From positions 39,991,567 through 40,055,566 of the forward strand of contig CM053252.1 in the NCBI GenBank assembly GCA_028583405.1: a stretch of DNA of 64,000 bases, in the 5' to 3' direction. The DNA comes from Pogonophryne albipinna. Its lineage: Eukaryota; Chordata; Actinopteri; Perciformes; Artedidraconidae. Position 1 is the first letter of the stretch; each line of letters begins with the position of its first letter. Of this stretch, positions 1 through 12,565 are shown one piece after another. Under the pieces are notes generated by a model. The model saw only the letters and a list, made by a program, of their open reading frames with translations, did not search any database and was not told the DNA's origin. The position numbers and the translations under genes were made by a program.

Positions 1-1600
<1,600 letters not shown>

Positions 1601-1745
1601 TTCTGCTGAAGTTCCAGACAGACAAAGGTCGTGACCCCGACCCACTGTCCTACCCAGAGGACAGCCAGCTGCTGAGACAGATCAGAGAGGACGTGCTGGA
1701 GGCGCTGGCCGTGAGGAGTGACCTGCTGAACGATGACTTCATCAG
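1601..1745 (+). CDS. sae1: SUMO-activating enzyme subunit 1, antepenultimate exon
   Basis: This exon encodes part of SAE1 (AOS1), the non-catalytic half of the nuclear SAE1-UBA2 E1 that adenylates SUMO. The frame reads LLKFQTDKGRDPDP and then ends DVLEALAVRSDLLNDDFI, which matches the C-terminal third of vertebrate SAE1. A pyrimidine tract with CAG precedes 1601. The exon opens with the last two bases of a codon, and a GT donor follows 1745. The final AG joins the C at 3310 to make Ser, where I recall Arg in the human protein. Upstream exons lie outside the window or were not recognised. Assignment rests on recalled family similarity and on continuity of reading phase across three exons. Confidence 0.93.
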
Positions 1746-1993
1746 GTACTCCTCCTCCTCACTTCCACACTTTTATTTTAAAAGTTAGATTTTTTTGTTT
1801 AATGGCCTTCACTTATACTACACACTAATATAACATAACATTTTAATAAAAAACAAACTTGTACTTCAAACTTACAAAAACACACACCCTTAACTTGCAC
1901 TGGTAATAAATAGCATACATATCAAATAAATAAAAAAGAAGAATTTCACAATTCCCTTCCAGACACAGTCCACATTCCCTTGCCTCAGAATGT

Positions 1994-2425
1994 TCATATT
2001 CGGTTCCTACAGCTGAACAAGATCCCTTTTAACCAAGTCTTCAGAGACGGAGCATCCACATGTTTCCAACATAGAGCGACAGCCCTCCTGCAGTAGTCCA
2101 AACGTTTGGTCCGTTCTGAAGTCTGTTTGAAGTCCTTTGGATATATTCCAAGTACACAAAGTATCCCGTTCAAAGGGACTTTAATGTTAAACATCTCTGA
2201 CAGACACCTAATAACATCCTTCCAGAAGATTAGCATTTAGGACACTCCGAAAGACAATGAAATAACGTTCCTTTCTCATCCAAACACTTGGTGCATAAAT
2301 CTGGTTTATTAGCCGACATACGATGAGGTTTGACAGGAGTTTTGTACATTCTCATTAACATTTCATATTGAAGTCATTTGAACCTAGTATTTATTGTCTG
2401 ACTTTGTTCTTAAAAGATATATTCT
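1994..2425 (-). mobile_element. L1/Tx1-type LINE fragment (RT C-terminus), degenerate
   Basis: Read on the minus strand, this piece encodes the end of an L1-like ORF2. It contains LQYEMLMRMYKTPVKPHRM, then a Cys/His cluster (PDLCTKCLDEKGTLFHC), and after a frameshift CRRAVALCWKHVDAPSLKTW. This layout (HRM, then CxxC..HC, then a Trp-rich tail) is typical of L1/Tx1 elements in fish. At least one stop and one frameshift interrupt it. It lies antisense in the sae1 intron and is dead. Flanking sequence from 1800 to 2600 may include more of its 3' UTR. Confidence 0.7.
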
Positions 2426-3309
2426 TTATGGAAAATTGTCTCAGACATCAAGTTAATGATTGTTTTCAATTTAAGTAGACACAGTTTACAGCAAGCTCCT
2501 GCAACAAACCCCGGACAGCCACCCATAATCCAAATGTTCCCATGATTTGAAATATAAATGTGTTCAGTGAGGTTCATTCATTCGCTGTGACCCAATACCA
2601 GAGGTGTGTCCAGGGTTGAGTTGGCAGCAACACCTGTGGGACGGGGTCTGGTTTATTTATCCAGCTAAACTTAGTAAAGAAATACATACAGCAACATTTA
2701 TCCAGTTTGGAATAAAGTACAGGAGCACCAAAACAGAGGTAAGTAATGTATTGCTATGGACAAATCTGTCTATATTTATGATATTTCCACCTCTTTACCT
2801 TTCCGTCAGACAGCCCTTTCCTACGAGGTGCTGAAGCTGTTATCTACGTTGTCTTCAAAATCACTAGACTCCTTTAAACAAACACAGACACAGTAATTGT
2901 TCCCAGCAGCCCATGTTGCTGCTCTGCCTCCATCCGTCTGCGATACTCTGTGACTTTGGTGGTTCCAACCAAAGCCATTGCTTCAATTGACTGCTTCACA
3001 TCTGTAGATCACCAAGGTGACACATACACAATAAACTGTGAAGATTGTAAATATGTTGATCTCATTTTGGTGTCCTGGCCAAAATCCCACTTTCACTAAT
3101 GAATGTTCCAGTTTTGTATGAGATTGTGTTCTGGTATTGGAATACCGGAGAGACGGAACAGCTTCCACAGTGACACAGTTTACAACAAACACATCAGCTG
3201 GAACACAAACAGCGCTCCAGACGGAGAAAATCCTTTTGATCTGATTTAAGTTTCTCCGTTTCATCAACTTCACACTTTGTTCTGACTCACTGTTCATGTC
3301 TGTCCTCAG

Positions 3310-3379
3310 CTACTGCTTCTCTGAGATGTCTCCAGTGTGCGCTGTGGTGGGGGGGGTTCTGGGACAGGAAGTTGTCAAG
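3310..3379 (+). CDS. sae1: SUMO-activating enzyme subunit 1, penultimate exon
   Basis: The exon starts after a TCCTCAG acceptor and ends before GTAAGC. It encodes YCFSEMSPVCAVVGGVLGQE followed by VVK, the strongly conserved segment that packs near the adenylation fold's C-terminal end in SAE1. The first base completes the split codon from the previous exon, and the exon ends in phase 0. Length (70 bp) and phase fit both neighbouring exons, which makes the splice calls mutually supporting. Confidence 0.94.
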
Positions 3380-3430
3380 GTAAGCATGTAAACATCAGGA
3401 TGCTTTCATCAAGACATACAAGCATTTAGG

Positions 3431-3745
3431 CAGTGGTGCAAAGTAACTGAGTACATTCACTTGAGTACTTTTTGGACGTATCTGTACTTTACTTAAGTAT
3501 TTCCATTTAATATATTTCTACTCTACTTCATTTCAGAGGTGAATATCATACTTTTTACTCCACTACATTTATTTTAACACTCACAGTTACTTTGTCTGAT
3601 AACAACAGATGATATGCTGATATGATATAATGCAGTACGGTACTACTAATCTACACAGTATCTAAATGTTGTCCACATGTACTTACTGTGAAACAGGGTC
3701 ATATAATCTCAAGTAAAGGATCTGAGTACTTCTTTCAGCACTGCG
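3431..3745 (+). repeat. fish interspersed repeat with ACTTTTACTCAAGTA motifs
   Basis: This copy runs from GCAAAGTAACTGAGTAC to AGGATCTGAGTACTTCTT. It shares these motifs and the TCCACTACATTTATTT block with copies near 24.4, 26.2-27.4, 36.3-36.9 and 56.4 kb. It has no coding capacity. I recognise it as a very common non-coding teleost repeat but cannot place it in a class with certainty. Confidence 0.75.
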
Positions 3746-3812
3746 TATAGGAGCATCATACCTCCATCTCACAAGCTGAATGTCATAGACTCTTATTCAC
3801 CTTAAGATATCC

Positions 3813-3813
<1 letters not shown>

Positions 3814-3864
<51 letters not shown>

Positions 3865-4063
3865 ATTCTGAGCAATGATGTGAAATCTTTGCACCTAAAG
3901 TGTATTTAATTAAGAATACATTTAATGATGGTTTCTACACTTGAACTGAGCTCAGTGAGTCTGTGTGCATGTATGTGTGTTTCGCTAAATATAGGTTAGA
4001 GTAACTTTGTTCATTTTGTATAGTGCTAAATCCAAAACCTAATATTAGAATTAGAATATTAAC

Positions 4064-4128
<65 letters not shown>

Positions 4129-4290
4129 CGATGATGTGAAATAACACAACCAGAATTGTATTTAATATAAAATGCATCTATGATGGTTTCTACACTTGAA
4201 CTGAGCTCAGTGTGTGTGTCTTCCACCAAATACAAATTCTATTAATTTCACGACGTACAGTGCTGAAAATTCAAACGCAAAAGCCCAACA
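3814..4290. repeat. tandem duplication of about 260 bp anchored on two GT runs
   Basis: Two GT runs (3814-3860 and 4066-4120) are each followed by related sequence. Both copies contain TTCTGAGC(A/G)ATGATGTGAAAT, GATGGTTTCTACACTTGAAC and TGAGCTCAGTG, and both continue through an AGTGCT(A/G)AA block. The arms have diverged noticeably, so this is an old local tandem duplication whose unit includes the microsatellite. It lies in the last sae1 intron. Confidence 0.85.
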
Positions 4291-5140
4291 TGTGTCTTCA
4301 AATAATTGGAAGATTTAAAGTACTAAAGTTTAGCTGCTTATCAGAAAGAAAAAAACAATCTTTTTTAAAGTGTGACCAGACAGTTCTCAAAAGGGAAATG
4401 TGTTTGAAGTCCTCCAGCTGAACCACTCGGTAAACCCTTGATATTACAACAGAATGGACCAGTGGTAAGGGTTATTAGAGAGGTGGCAAAGATAAGATCA
4501 CTAGGAAGCTAAAAGTGCAAACACCACTGAATGGTAAATATGACTGAATAGACACATAGAAAAATAAAAACACAAACGCTACTCCTAATATAATTATGTA
4601 TGCATCCTGTAGGGTTAGGGTTTTACCCCACTGACCCTGGGGTCATTGGCATCAGTACAAGAACTTGACCTTTTTATTGTCAGACATGTCCTGGTGGGTT
4701 ACCACGGAATCAAACTCTTTTCATTTCATTTGAAAACATGGTGGGCTTAGATCATGCAATGTTCTAAATGTAAACCTGGAAGGGAGGTTTGAGGGTAATG
4801 CTGGATATATTTCTCAGTTTAATGCAATACATCAGGAGTCTACTAGAATAGACTCAGACAGCCCAGTGTTGAGATGATCCTGTCAGGGTAATCAATAAAG
4901 TGTTTACATCATCACGCATCAATGTTTAAAGTTTTATGATAATCCAGTCACAGACACATCAATCATCCCATTCAACGTGGTCTTACCATGCATTTTTGAA
5001 TAAGATAGTTTTGAGGACCATATAAATCCTCTCCTCTCCTGTTTGCACACTGAAACGGGCTTGTGTTTCAGTGACTTTGTTTTTGTTTTTTTTTCAGCAA
5101 AAAAAACTAGAATCATAAAAAAGTATGTGCGAGTGAGATA
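4291..5140 (+). other. sae1 last intron, nothing recognised
   Basis: AT-rich intronic sequence without recognisable coding or repeat content. Confidence 0.4.
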
Positions 5141-5717
5141 TACCTCATTCACACCAACGGTGTTTCAGGGCCGGTTCGGAGCTGGAGCTTGAAAAGCACC
5201 GGGTTTTCCTGTTCACACCGCAGCGGAGCAGCCTCTTAGCTCCGGAATCCGGTTCGTCTCAAGCACCAAAAAATTGTCCGGCCGCTTACGTCGAGGCGGG
5301 GGCGGGGGCAGGGGAAGAGACAGGATCAACTCCTGAACAACAACAAAAAGCCGGGGTTTTATCCAGTTTGTACACAACGATGGAGAAACTTAACAAGCAG
5401 CAGTGGTCCACTGAAGAGACCAGCTACCTACTGGGAATCTGGTCTTCCGAAGAGGTACAGAGGAAGCTGGAGCACAATCGGCCGTTGTTGTTGTTGTTGT
5501 TGTTGTTGTTGTCGGTGTCAGCTGTGAGGGGTTTCCGCAGGTTTGGCCTTATGAAGCAGGCACGCAAACGGTTACGTCATGACGCAAACGATGACGCAGC
5601 ACCAGTCGGACTCTGGGCAGTGTGAAAAGAGCCGGAGCTAAACCGAAGAACCGGTTCTGAACCTGAAAAGCTCTAGCACGGAGCTTGAACCAGAGTTGCG
5701 TTGGTGTGAATGAGGTA
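5141..5717 (+). mobile_element. MITE with PIF/Harbinger-like SANT/Myb fragment
   Basis: Perfect 19-bp terminal inverted repeats bound this 577-bp element: TACCTCATTCACACCAACG at 5141-5159 and its complement at 5699-5717. Inside, from the ATG at 5380, is a frame beginning MEKLNKQQWSTEETSYLLGI. This matches the start of the trihelix/Myb-SANT-like DNA-binding proteins encoded by PIF/Harbinger transposons. The frame then runs into a (TTG)n tract at about 5484-5512 and loses family resemblance, so it is a truncated, non-autonomous derivative. I could not find a clean 3-bp target duplication, so the superfamily call rests on the protein fragment. It sits within the last sae1 intron. Confidence 0.75.
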
Positions 5718-6734
5718 TTAGTGAGTTAGTTAGAGAGGGAGACTGGCTGCATTATATTGGCACGTCTCCAGGACGATGTAGATGATGAAACTCTCTGAAA
5801 CTGTCTGACTGACGCTGGCGGGCTGAATCTGAGAGATCTCACTCACCTCACTGAACTTTGAGTGACTGACGGGGTGTCTACAACCCGGTATGGGAATGTA
5901 TTCATCCTTGGTACATGGTTGACAACATCAATATCCCCATATGACTGTCTCCAACACTATCCCTCCCCTCAATGAGCCTAACATGCCACCCTTTAAAGGC
6001 CCATCAATTGGACCGTACCATCAAAAGGGGTGGCATGTGCAGAGATGGTAAGCTCAGATAAGGAAACCAGTTAAATAACAATAAACATTTAGTTGAGAAT
6101 AACAAACATACATTACTTAACAGAACTGCATGAGGATGGCTGTTTCTGAGTTGTCATGTTTTGACTGATTATCTGGTTGTAAACACTACTGTTATGAAGT
6201 TTGGAATGCCCTGCTGGGTGGACATCTCTCATTCAATAATCATAACAGAAAATAGAAAAAATATTATTCAGACATGAAGAAGAAGATTTAAATGATTCAG
6301 TCCATATCCCCACACGGTTCCATAACAGGGGAGAGTACTGATAGAACTTGAAACAGGAAGCTGCTCTTATTTAAATCTGCACACATGTTGATGCTAAGCT
6401 AACAGCTTCTCTCACCAATGACTGCTGATGTATTCTATTCTTATTGAACTGTTGCTCAGAGGATCTTTGTCTCTCTACACTGTCAGTCTGGATGAACAGC
6501 ATGCTGTTATTCAAATACAAAACAAACCCTTTATACAAAATAAAGTCGATAGTTAAAGCAGTTTTTCTACAAGCTAAATACATGAATGAGCGTTCAGAAT
6601 TATAGAGCAGTCCTCTCAGACATCTGACTGGACCCAAACAAGCTTTGGAGATTACACACTTCTGAAAGAAAATACCATTTAACCTTAATGTTTAAAAAAG
6701 TGTACTTGCTTATGTTTTTTCTCTTTCTCTTCAG
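5718..6734 (+). other. sae1 last intron, 3' part
   Basis: No recognisable exon or repeat was found. The stretch ends in the polypyrimidine tract and TTCAG acceptor used by the terminal sae1 exon. Confidence 0.45.
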
Positions 6735-6827
6735 GCCCTCTCCCAAAGAGACGCTCCTCACAGGAACTTCTTCTTCTTTGATGGTCGTAAAGGGAACGGC
6801 ATGGTGGACTACTTTGGACCAAACTAA
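6735..6827 (+). CDS. sae1: SUMO-activating enzyme subunit 1, terminal exon
   Basis: The last exon follows CTTCAG and encodes ALSQRDAPHRNFFFFDGRKG, then NGMVDYFGPN and TAA at 6825-6827. The NFFFFDG..GNG motif is the recognisable SAE1 C-terminus, close to the human ending that I recall as LGPK. It joins in frame to VVK of the previous exon. The protein acts with UBA2 in the nucleus to activate SUMO and pass it to UBC9. No truncation or odd residue is seen in the C-terminal region covered here. Confidence 0.95.
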   Translation, partial: ALSQRDAPHRNFFFFDGRKGNGMVDYFGPN

Positions 6828-6953
6828 GCAGATTTGATTCCCCTACTTTGTTCCCTTTGATAAATGATGTCAGTTTTTCCTCCACTCGTCATAAAGTTGT
6901 TTCATTTTTTGGCATTTTGTTTCAAGTACAAAGTGATGTTTTTTACATTTGCT

Positions 6954-6959
6954 AATAAA
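6954..6959 (+). terminator. sae1: sae1 polyadenylation signal
   Basis: A canonical AATAAA lies 127 bases after the sae1 stop codon, followed by a GT/T-rich stretch. This fits a short 3' UTR. Confidence 0.8.
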
Positions 6960-6979
6960 ACCTTGTTGATTAAATGCTT

Positions 6980-7432
6980 CTTCCTCAGCTCTGTGGATTA
7001 GTGAAACAATAACTCATGTTTTGTGGCTGTGTATCAGAAGTTGATGTATTTATGCCCTATGTAGTCTTAGAATTTATTCAAAAGTATTATTCATGTGCTG
7101 CTGTGTTGATTTAAAGGTCGGCATCAGCAATAATGTTGCTATTTTTGCTGAAAACCATACCTGAAAGACAATCATGTTAAACTAATAACTCATAAGATCT
7201 GAATTTGAGAAAGTCATGAAGCTCTCACAACACTAGTTTAATTGGAATTGGTACATAATTTGCAGGCGAGAAAGAACTACTGTGTTATTGTCAGACATCT
7301 CATGATGGATGAAAGGAAATCTGATCAAAACATTTATTTTTTTCTATTTCATGTAAAGATGCAGCCATGAAACAATGTAAATATTAAAAATGTAAATCTG
7401 GAAGGGGGGATTTGAAGTCGATGCTTAAGGGG
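6980..7432. other. intergenic, nothing recognised
   Basis: Sequence downstream of the sae1 poly(A) site with no recognisable gene or repeat. Confidence 0.4.
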
Positions 7433-7530
7433 TGCATGCTCTGTGACTGCACATACGGGTTCTTCTGCTTTGACAGCCAGGCATGACGGGTAATCTGTGA
7501 CGTTTCGCTCTCAAAAGTTGGGCCATTTTA
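7433..7530 (+). repeat. repeat A, left half
   Basis: This segment (GCATGCTCTGTGACTGCACA through AGTTGGGCCATTTTA) matches the start of the uninterrupted sequence at 42407-42590. The remainder of that repeat appears at 21902-22015 in the same orientation, as though something had been inserted into it. Confidence 0.7.
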
Positions 7531-7559
7531 GAGGTTTCTCAATACTCTAATTTCCCCTC
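7531..7559 (+). repeat. 29-bp arm, inverted partner at 21873-21901
   Basis: The sequence starting GAGGTTTCTCAATACTCTAA is perfectly complementary to 21873-21901. Each arm lies immediately inside one half of repeat A, so together they look like terminal inverted repeats of a large unit or of two related MITE copies (family B). Confidence 0.75.
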
Positions 7560-7900
7560 CTCGACTCCTATCCTCAACTCTTATCCTCGAAACATGGGCC
7601 GTTTCTCAATCTCGAGGATACTGGCTTCCAAGCCAATATTTCAAGGATGCTACGTCATCGAGTGCCGCCGAAGGACTGTTCCAATCTCCAGCATACTTGG
7701 AATTCCACCGAGGCTGCGTCCTTGGTTTGGGGGAAATTTCGAGGCTGCACATGGGTAGACTTCGCGTCCTTAAAATCCCCACAATGCTTTGCGCACGGAC
7801 CAATTTCAAAAACCCTTGCGGAGAATGGCTGAACCGACGCAGCACACATTTAAATGTAAGTATGTAGTGGCGTAGAACATGTGTTGGTAAATATGTTACT

Positions 7901-8186
7901 TCAATCAATCAATCAATGTTTATTTATATAGCCCAATATCACAAATGTTACATTTGTCTCAGTGGACTTCACAGTGTGTACAGAATATCAGTATGACAAT
8001 ACGACACACTCTGTCCTTAGACCCTCACATCGTACAAGGAAAAACTTCCAGAGAAAACCCCACAGTTTAAAGGGGAACATGGGAGAAACCTCAGGGAGAG
8101 CAACAGAGGAGGGATCCCTCTCCCAGTATGGACAGACGTGCAATAGATGCCGTGTGTAAATCGAAAAGATGATACATTTACAACAT
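7901..8186 (-). mobile_element. L2-type LINE (family A) 3' fragment, first part
   Basis: On the minus strand this is the 3' UTR of the LINE copy at 58954-60649, ending TATATAAATAAACATTGATT with an (ATTG)n tail. The other part of the same insertion is at 11551-11780, separated by a Rex3/RTE element. The insertion is 5'-truncated and non-coding. Confidence 0.85.
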
Positions 8187-11100
8187 CCATCCATCCATCC
8201 ATCTTCTCCCGCTTATCCGTGGTTGGGTTGCGGGGGTAGCAGTTCCAGCAGAGAGCCCCAAACAATCTTTTCCCTGGCGACATTAACCAGCTCTGACTGG
8301 GGGATCCCAAGGCGCTCCCAGACCAGCGAAGAGATAATCCCTCCACCTGGTCCTAGGTCTACCCCTCGGTCTCTTCCCAGCTGGACGTGCCTAGAACACC
8401 TCCCTAGGGAGGCGCCCAGGTGGCATCCTAACTAGGTGCCCGAACCACCTCAACTGGCTCCTTTCGACGCGAAGGAGGAGCGGCTCAACTCCGAGTCCCT
8501 CCCGGATGACCGAACTTCTCACCTTATCCCTAAGGGAGACACCAGCCACCCTGCGGAGAAAACCCATCTCGGCCGCTTGTATCCGCGATCTCGTTCTTTC
8601 GGTCATGACCCATCCTTCATGACCATAGGTGAGGGTAGGAATGAAAATGGCCCGGTAGACAGAGAGCTTTCCCTTCTGGCTCAGCTCCCTTTTCGTCACA
8701 ACGGTGCGGTAAAGCAACTGCAGTACCGCTCCCGCTGCTCCGATTCTCCGGCCCATCTCACGCTCCATTGTTCCCTCACTTGAGAACAAGACCCCGAGAT
8801 ACTTGAACTCCTTCACTTGGGGTAAGGACTCATTCCCTACTTGGAGTGGACAGTCCATCGGTTTCCTGCTGAGAAGTGAACCATGGCCTCAGATTTGGAG
8901 GTGCTGATCCTCATCCCAGCCGCTTCACACTCAGTTGCGAACCGATCCAGTGAGTGCTGAAGGTCGCAGACCGATGAAGCCATCAGAACCACATCATCTG
9001 TAAAAAGCAGTGGTGCAATCCTTAGTCCACCGAACTGCAGACCCCCTCCCCCATGACTACGCCTCGAAATCCGATCCATGTATATTACAAACAGGATTGG
9101 TGACAAAGCGCAGCCCTGGCGGAGGCCAACCCTCACCGGAAATGGGTCCGACTTACTGCCGAGGACCCGGACACAGCTCTCGCTTTGGGAGTACAGAGAT
9201 TGGATGGCCCTGAGGAGAGACCCCCTCACCCCATACTCCCGCAGCACCTCCCACAGTAACTCCCTGGGAACTAGGTCATACGCCTTCTCCAAGTCTACAA
9301 AACACATGTAGATCGGATAAGCGTACTCCCAGGCCCCCTCCAGGATCCTTGCGAGAGTAAAAAGCTGATCCGTCGTTCCACGACCAGGACGGAATCCGCA
9401 TTGTTCCTCCTCAATCTGAGGTTCGACAATCGGCCTGACCCTTCTTTCGAGTACCTTAGAGTAAACTTTCCCGGGGAGGCTGAGTATTGTGATGCCTCTG
9501 TAATTGGCACACACCCTGTGATCCCCCTTTTTAAAAAGGGGAACCACCACCCCGGTCTGCCACTCCTTCGGTACTGTTTCCGACTTCCACGCAATGTTGA
9601 TGAGACGTGTCAACCATGACAGTCCCTCAACACCCAGAGCCTTCAGCATTTCTGGGCGGATCTCATCCACCCCCGGGGCTTTGCCACTGTGGAGTTGTTT
9701 GACGACCTCAGTGACCTCCCCCCGGGAGATTGGTGTTGATCCCCCGTCATACTCCAGCTCTGCCTCTAACATAGAGGGCGGAGTTGTCGGGTTCAGGAGT
9801 TCCTCAAAATGTTCCTTCCAACGCCCTAACACTCCATCAGTTGAGGTCAACAACGTCCAATCCTTACTGTACACAGCTTGGATGGTTCCCTGCTTCCCCC
9901 TCCTGAGGTGTCGGACAGTTTTCCAGAACAACTTTGGTCCTTCTCCATGTCTTCTCCGAACTCCTCCCACACCCGCTGCATTGCCTCGGCCACGGATGAG
10001 GCTGATGCCCTACGGGCCTGTCGGTACCTTGCAACTGCCTCGGGAGTCCCCCCAAATCCCTGAAGGCCTCCTTCTTCAGTCGGACGGCTTCCCTGACCAC
10101 CGGTGACCACCAGGAGGTTTGAGGGTTACCGCCCCTTGAGGCACCTAGGACCTTGAGACCACAGCTCCCCGCCGCGGCTTCGGCAATAGAGGCTTTGAAC
10201 ACCGACCACTCTGTTTCAATGTCTCCAACCTCCACAGGAATGCCCGAAAAGCTCCGCCGGAGGTGTGAGTTGAAAGCCTCCTGAACTTGGGCTCCTCCAG
10301 ACGTTCCCAGTTCACCCGAACTACACGTTTGGGCTTACCAGGTCTATCCAGAGGCTTCCCCCGCCACTCGACCCAACTCACCACCAGATGGTGATCAGTT
10401 GACAACTCTGCCCCTCTCTTTACCCGAGTGTCCAAAACATACGGCCTCAGGTCCGATGATACGATAACGAAATCGATCATGGACCTTCTGCCTAGGGTGC
10501 TCTGGTACCACGTACACTTATGAGCATCCTTATGTTCGAACATGGTGTTTGTTATGGCCAATCCATGACTAGCACAGAAGTCCAGTAACAAACCACCACT
10601 CCGGTTCAGATCAGGGGGGCCGTTCCTCCCAATCACGCCCCTCCAAGTGTCTCCATCATTGCCCACATGTGCGTTGAAGTCTCCCAGCAAGATTAAAGAG
10701 TCCCCTTCAGGAGCCCCATACAGGACTCTTTCCAGGGTCTCCAAGAAGGCTGTATACTCTGAACTGCTGTTGGGTGCATAAGCACACACAACAGTCAGAG
10801 TTTTCCCCCCCATAACCCGCAGGCGTAGGGAGGCGACCCTCTCGTCCACTGGGGTAAACTCCAACAACGAAGCACCCAACCGGGGACTTGTGAGTATCCC
10901 CACACCCGCCCGGCGCCTCACACCTTGAGCAACTCCGGAGAAGAATAGAGTCCAACCCCTATCCAGAAGTACGGTTCCAGAGCCGACGCTGTGCGTAGAG
11001 GTGAGCCCAACCAGATCCAACTGGTAACGCTCCACCTCCCGCACAAGCTCCGGCTCCTTCCCCCCCAGAGAGGTGACGTTCCACGTCCCCAAAGCCAGCT

Positions 11101-11538
11101 TCTGTCACCCGGGTCTGGTCCGTCGAGACCCTCCGCTTTCACTGCCACCCTTCTGGCAGCGCACCCGACCCCATCGCTGTTTCCCGTAGGTGGTGGGCCC
11201 GCGGGACGGAGAAGCGGAGGTGTTGCCCACGTTGCCTTTTCGGGCTGGGCCCGGCCGGGCTCCGTGGCAAGCCCGGCCACCAGACGCTCGCCGACTAGTC
11301 CTCCTTCTGGGCCTGGCTCCAGAAGGGGACCCCGGGCTTCCTCCGGGCCGGGTATCCTCACTTCTTGTTTTTTCTTTCATGAGGTCTTTTGAACCAATCT
11401 TAGTCTGGCCCCTTGCCTGAGACCAATTTGCCATGGGAGACCCTACCAGGAACACAAGGTTCCAGACAACACAGCCCCCAGGTTCATCAGGGCACACAAA
11501 CCTCTCTACCACGGTAAGGTGCTGGTTCTTCAGAGAGG
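8187..11538 (-). mobile_element. near full-length Rex3-like RTE LINE
   Basis: This 3.35-kb element is flanked by an exact 12-bp target duplication, CATTTACAACAT, at 8175-8186 and 11539-11550. Its 3' end carries a short (GATG)n tail (CCATCCATCC on the plus strand), a hallmark of the fish Rex3/RTE group. It contains an endonuclease and a reverse transcriptase frame in the usual order, plus a GC-rich 5' region up to 11538. It was inserted into the 3' UTR of an L2 fragment that was itself inside MITE C. Confidence 0.88.
8391..11092 (-). pseudogene. RTE endonuclease-reverse transcriptase polyprotein, broken
   Basis: The frame from 11092 begins [20 protein letters not shown], the start of an AP-type endonuclease. 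Later it has [20 protein letters not shown] and an STDHHLVV motif (catalytic SDH-like). After frameshifts near 9.85-10.2 kb the RT frame (9970-8837) shows GKAPGVDEI, NYRGITILSLPGKVYSKVLE, FVDLEKAYD and GLRQGCALSP. The catalytic box reads FTDD rather than the expected FADD. Another frameshift near 8850 precedes the C-terminal part (YLGVLFSSEG, RWFGHLVRMPPGRLPREVF), which ends at a TAG at 8391 while the homologous tail continues beyond. It cannot encode an active protein. Confidence 0.88.
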
Positions 11539-11550
11539 CATTTACAACAT

Positions 11551-11780
11551 AGGTAGTCAAAATGTTTGGAAATGCATGTGTCTATAATAAGAAGATGAAT
11601 CCACGAGGATGTCAACAATCCTGTGGGAGCCATCAGTGAAGTAGTATGGTGAGAGTCTGGCAGGACCGCAAAGACAGGTTCAGCCACGACTCGAAGTCAG
11701 CCACGACTCGAAGTCCAGGACTCAGATCCAGTGCTCAGGATAGAGGATCCAGGACACACGACCACAGCAACATGATTAGC
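11551..11780 (-). mobile_element. L2-type LINE (family A) 3' fragment, second part
   Basis: This is a continuation of the 3' UTR fragment at 7901-8186. It aligns with 26600-26760 and the complement of 60200-60360 (AGATGAATCCACGAGGAT, CCACGACTC blocks). It contains a short internal duplication of CAGCCACGACTCGAAGTC. Confidence 0.75.
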
Positions 11781-12045
11781 CTACTTTGTTACATTTGTTT
11801 GTTATCACCAAAAATGTGTTCCGTGAAAGTAAAGCAAGTTCATAATTAGATAGACATTGTGAGGTATTTATTTTCGGTACAGTTTATGTTGAAACCGTTA
11901 GAGAGAGTGGCACACTTGTTAGGTTGTTCCATTCTTCTTCATTTTACGAAGCCGTGGCTTGGAAGCATACTTGCTTCGTTTCTGAAGGAAGTGACTTGGA
12001 AGTACGCGACTACCAAACCAGCATCCTCGCGATTGAGAAACACCC

Positions 12046-12565
12046 TTAGTCCCGCCCACAGGAGATGCGAGCGAAGGAGTCGAGGAGGGGAACCGAGGAG
12101 AGAGGAGGGGAAGCAGCAGGCGTTAGAGAAATGAGAACTCCTCTCCTCTGAGAGGTCATTTTAAAGAGACGTCCATTAATGATGACAGGAGGCACATCAG
12201 CCCTCTGTCTGATGGACAGATGTGTTCATGACGACTTATATATTTACTTTGATTCATTCACAGTGCGGTATAATGAGACAATACCAGGCTACAGATGCGG
12301 ACATGTGCACACACATATATATAAATATATACAATTTCAGAATCAAACAAGTATGAGAGCACTCTCATAATAACGTAACACAATCAGAGACTGGATACAC
12401 AAAAAGTGGTAGTTTGGTAAACAGTGACATCAACGACATGTCTGGTCTGTAAAATGTCCAAAAGTAAAAGAATGGGAGATAAATATCCCAAAGTCTCCAC
12501 ATTTTATTATATTTTTAATGTGTTTCTGGTCCTCTTTCAGTTGAGACAGTGTAGATGAAGGATGT
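12046..12565. other. host sequence with a segment duplicated at about 20.4 kb
   Basis: The part from about 12395 to 12570 shares GAATGGGAGATAAATATCCC and CTCTTTCAGTTGAGACA with 20395-20560, in the same orientation. The rest is unremarkable. The hAT element inserted at the end of this first copy. Confidence 0.65.

Larger units (their letters stand above)
7596..12045 (+). mobile_element. MITE family C, copy 1, split by LINE insertions
   Basis: The ends read GGGCCGTTTCTCAATCTCGA and GCGATTGAGAAACACCC, an imperfect terminal inverted repeat. The element proper is 7596-7900 plus about 11782-12045. It matches, in reverse, the uninterrupted 561-bp copy at 21201-21761, and more distantly the 43.5-kb copy. 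It has no coding capacity. An L2 fragment entered at TACT, duplicated at 7897-7900 and 11782-11785. Confidence 0.8.

Noticed and set aside
5368..5625. SANT-domain ORF as a host MSANTD-type gene
   Set aside because: It lies wholly within 19-bp inverted repeats in an intron and loses the domain after about 30 residues.
8436..10106. Plus-strand frames opposite the RTE element
   Set aside because: They are antisense shadows of the minus-strand endonuclease-RT frame and show no domain of their own.
11105..11560. GC-rich frames in both directions at the 5' end of the RTE element
   Set aside because: They fit the GC-rich 5' UTR of the LINE, and the endonuclease starts at 11092.
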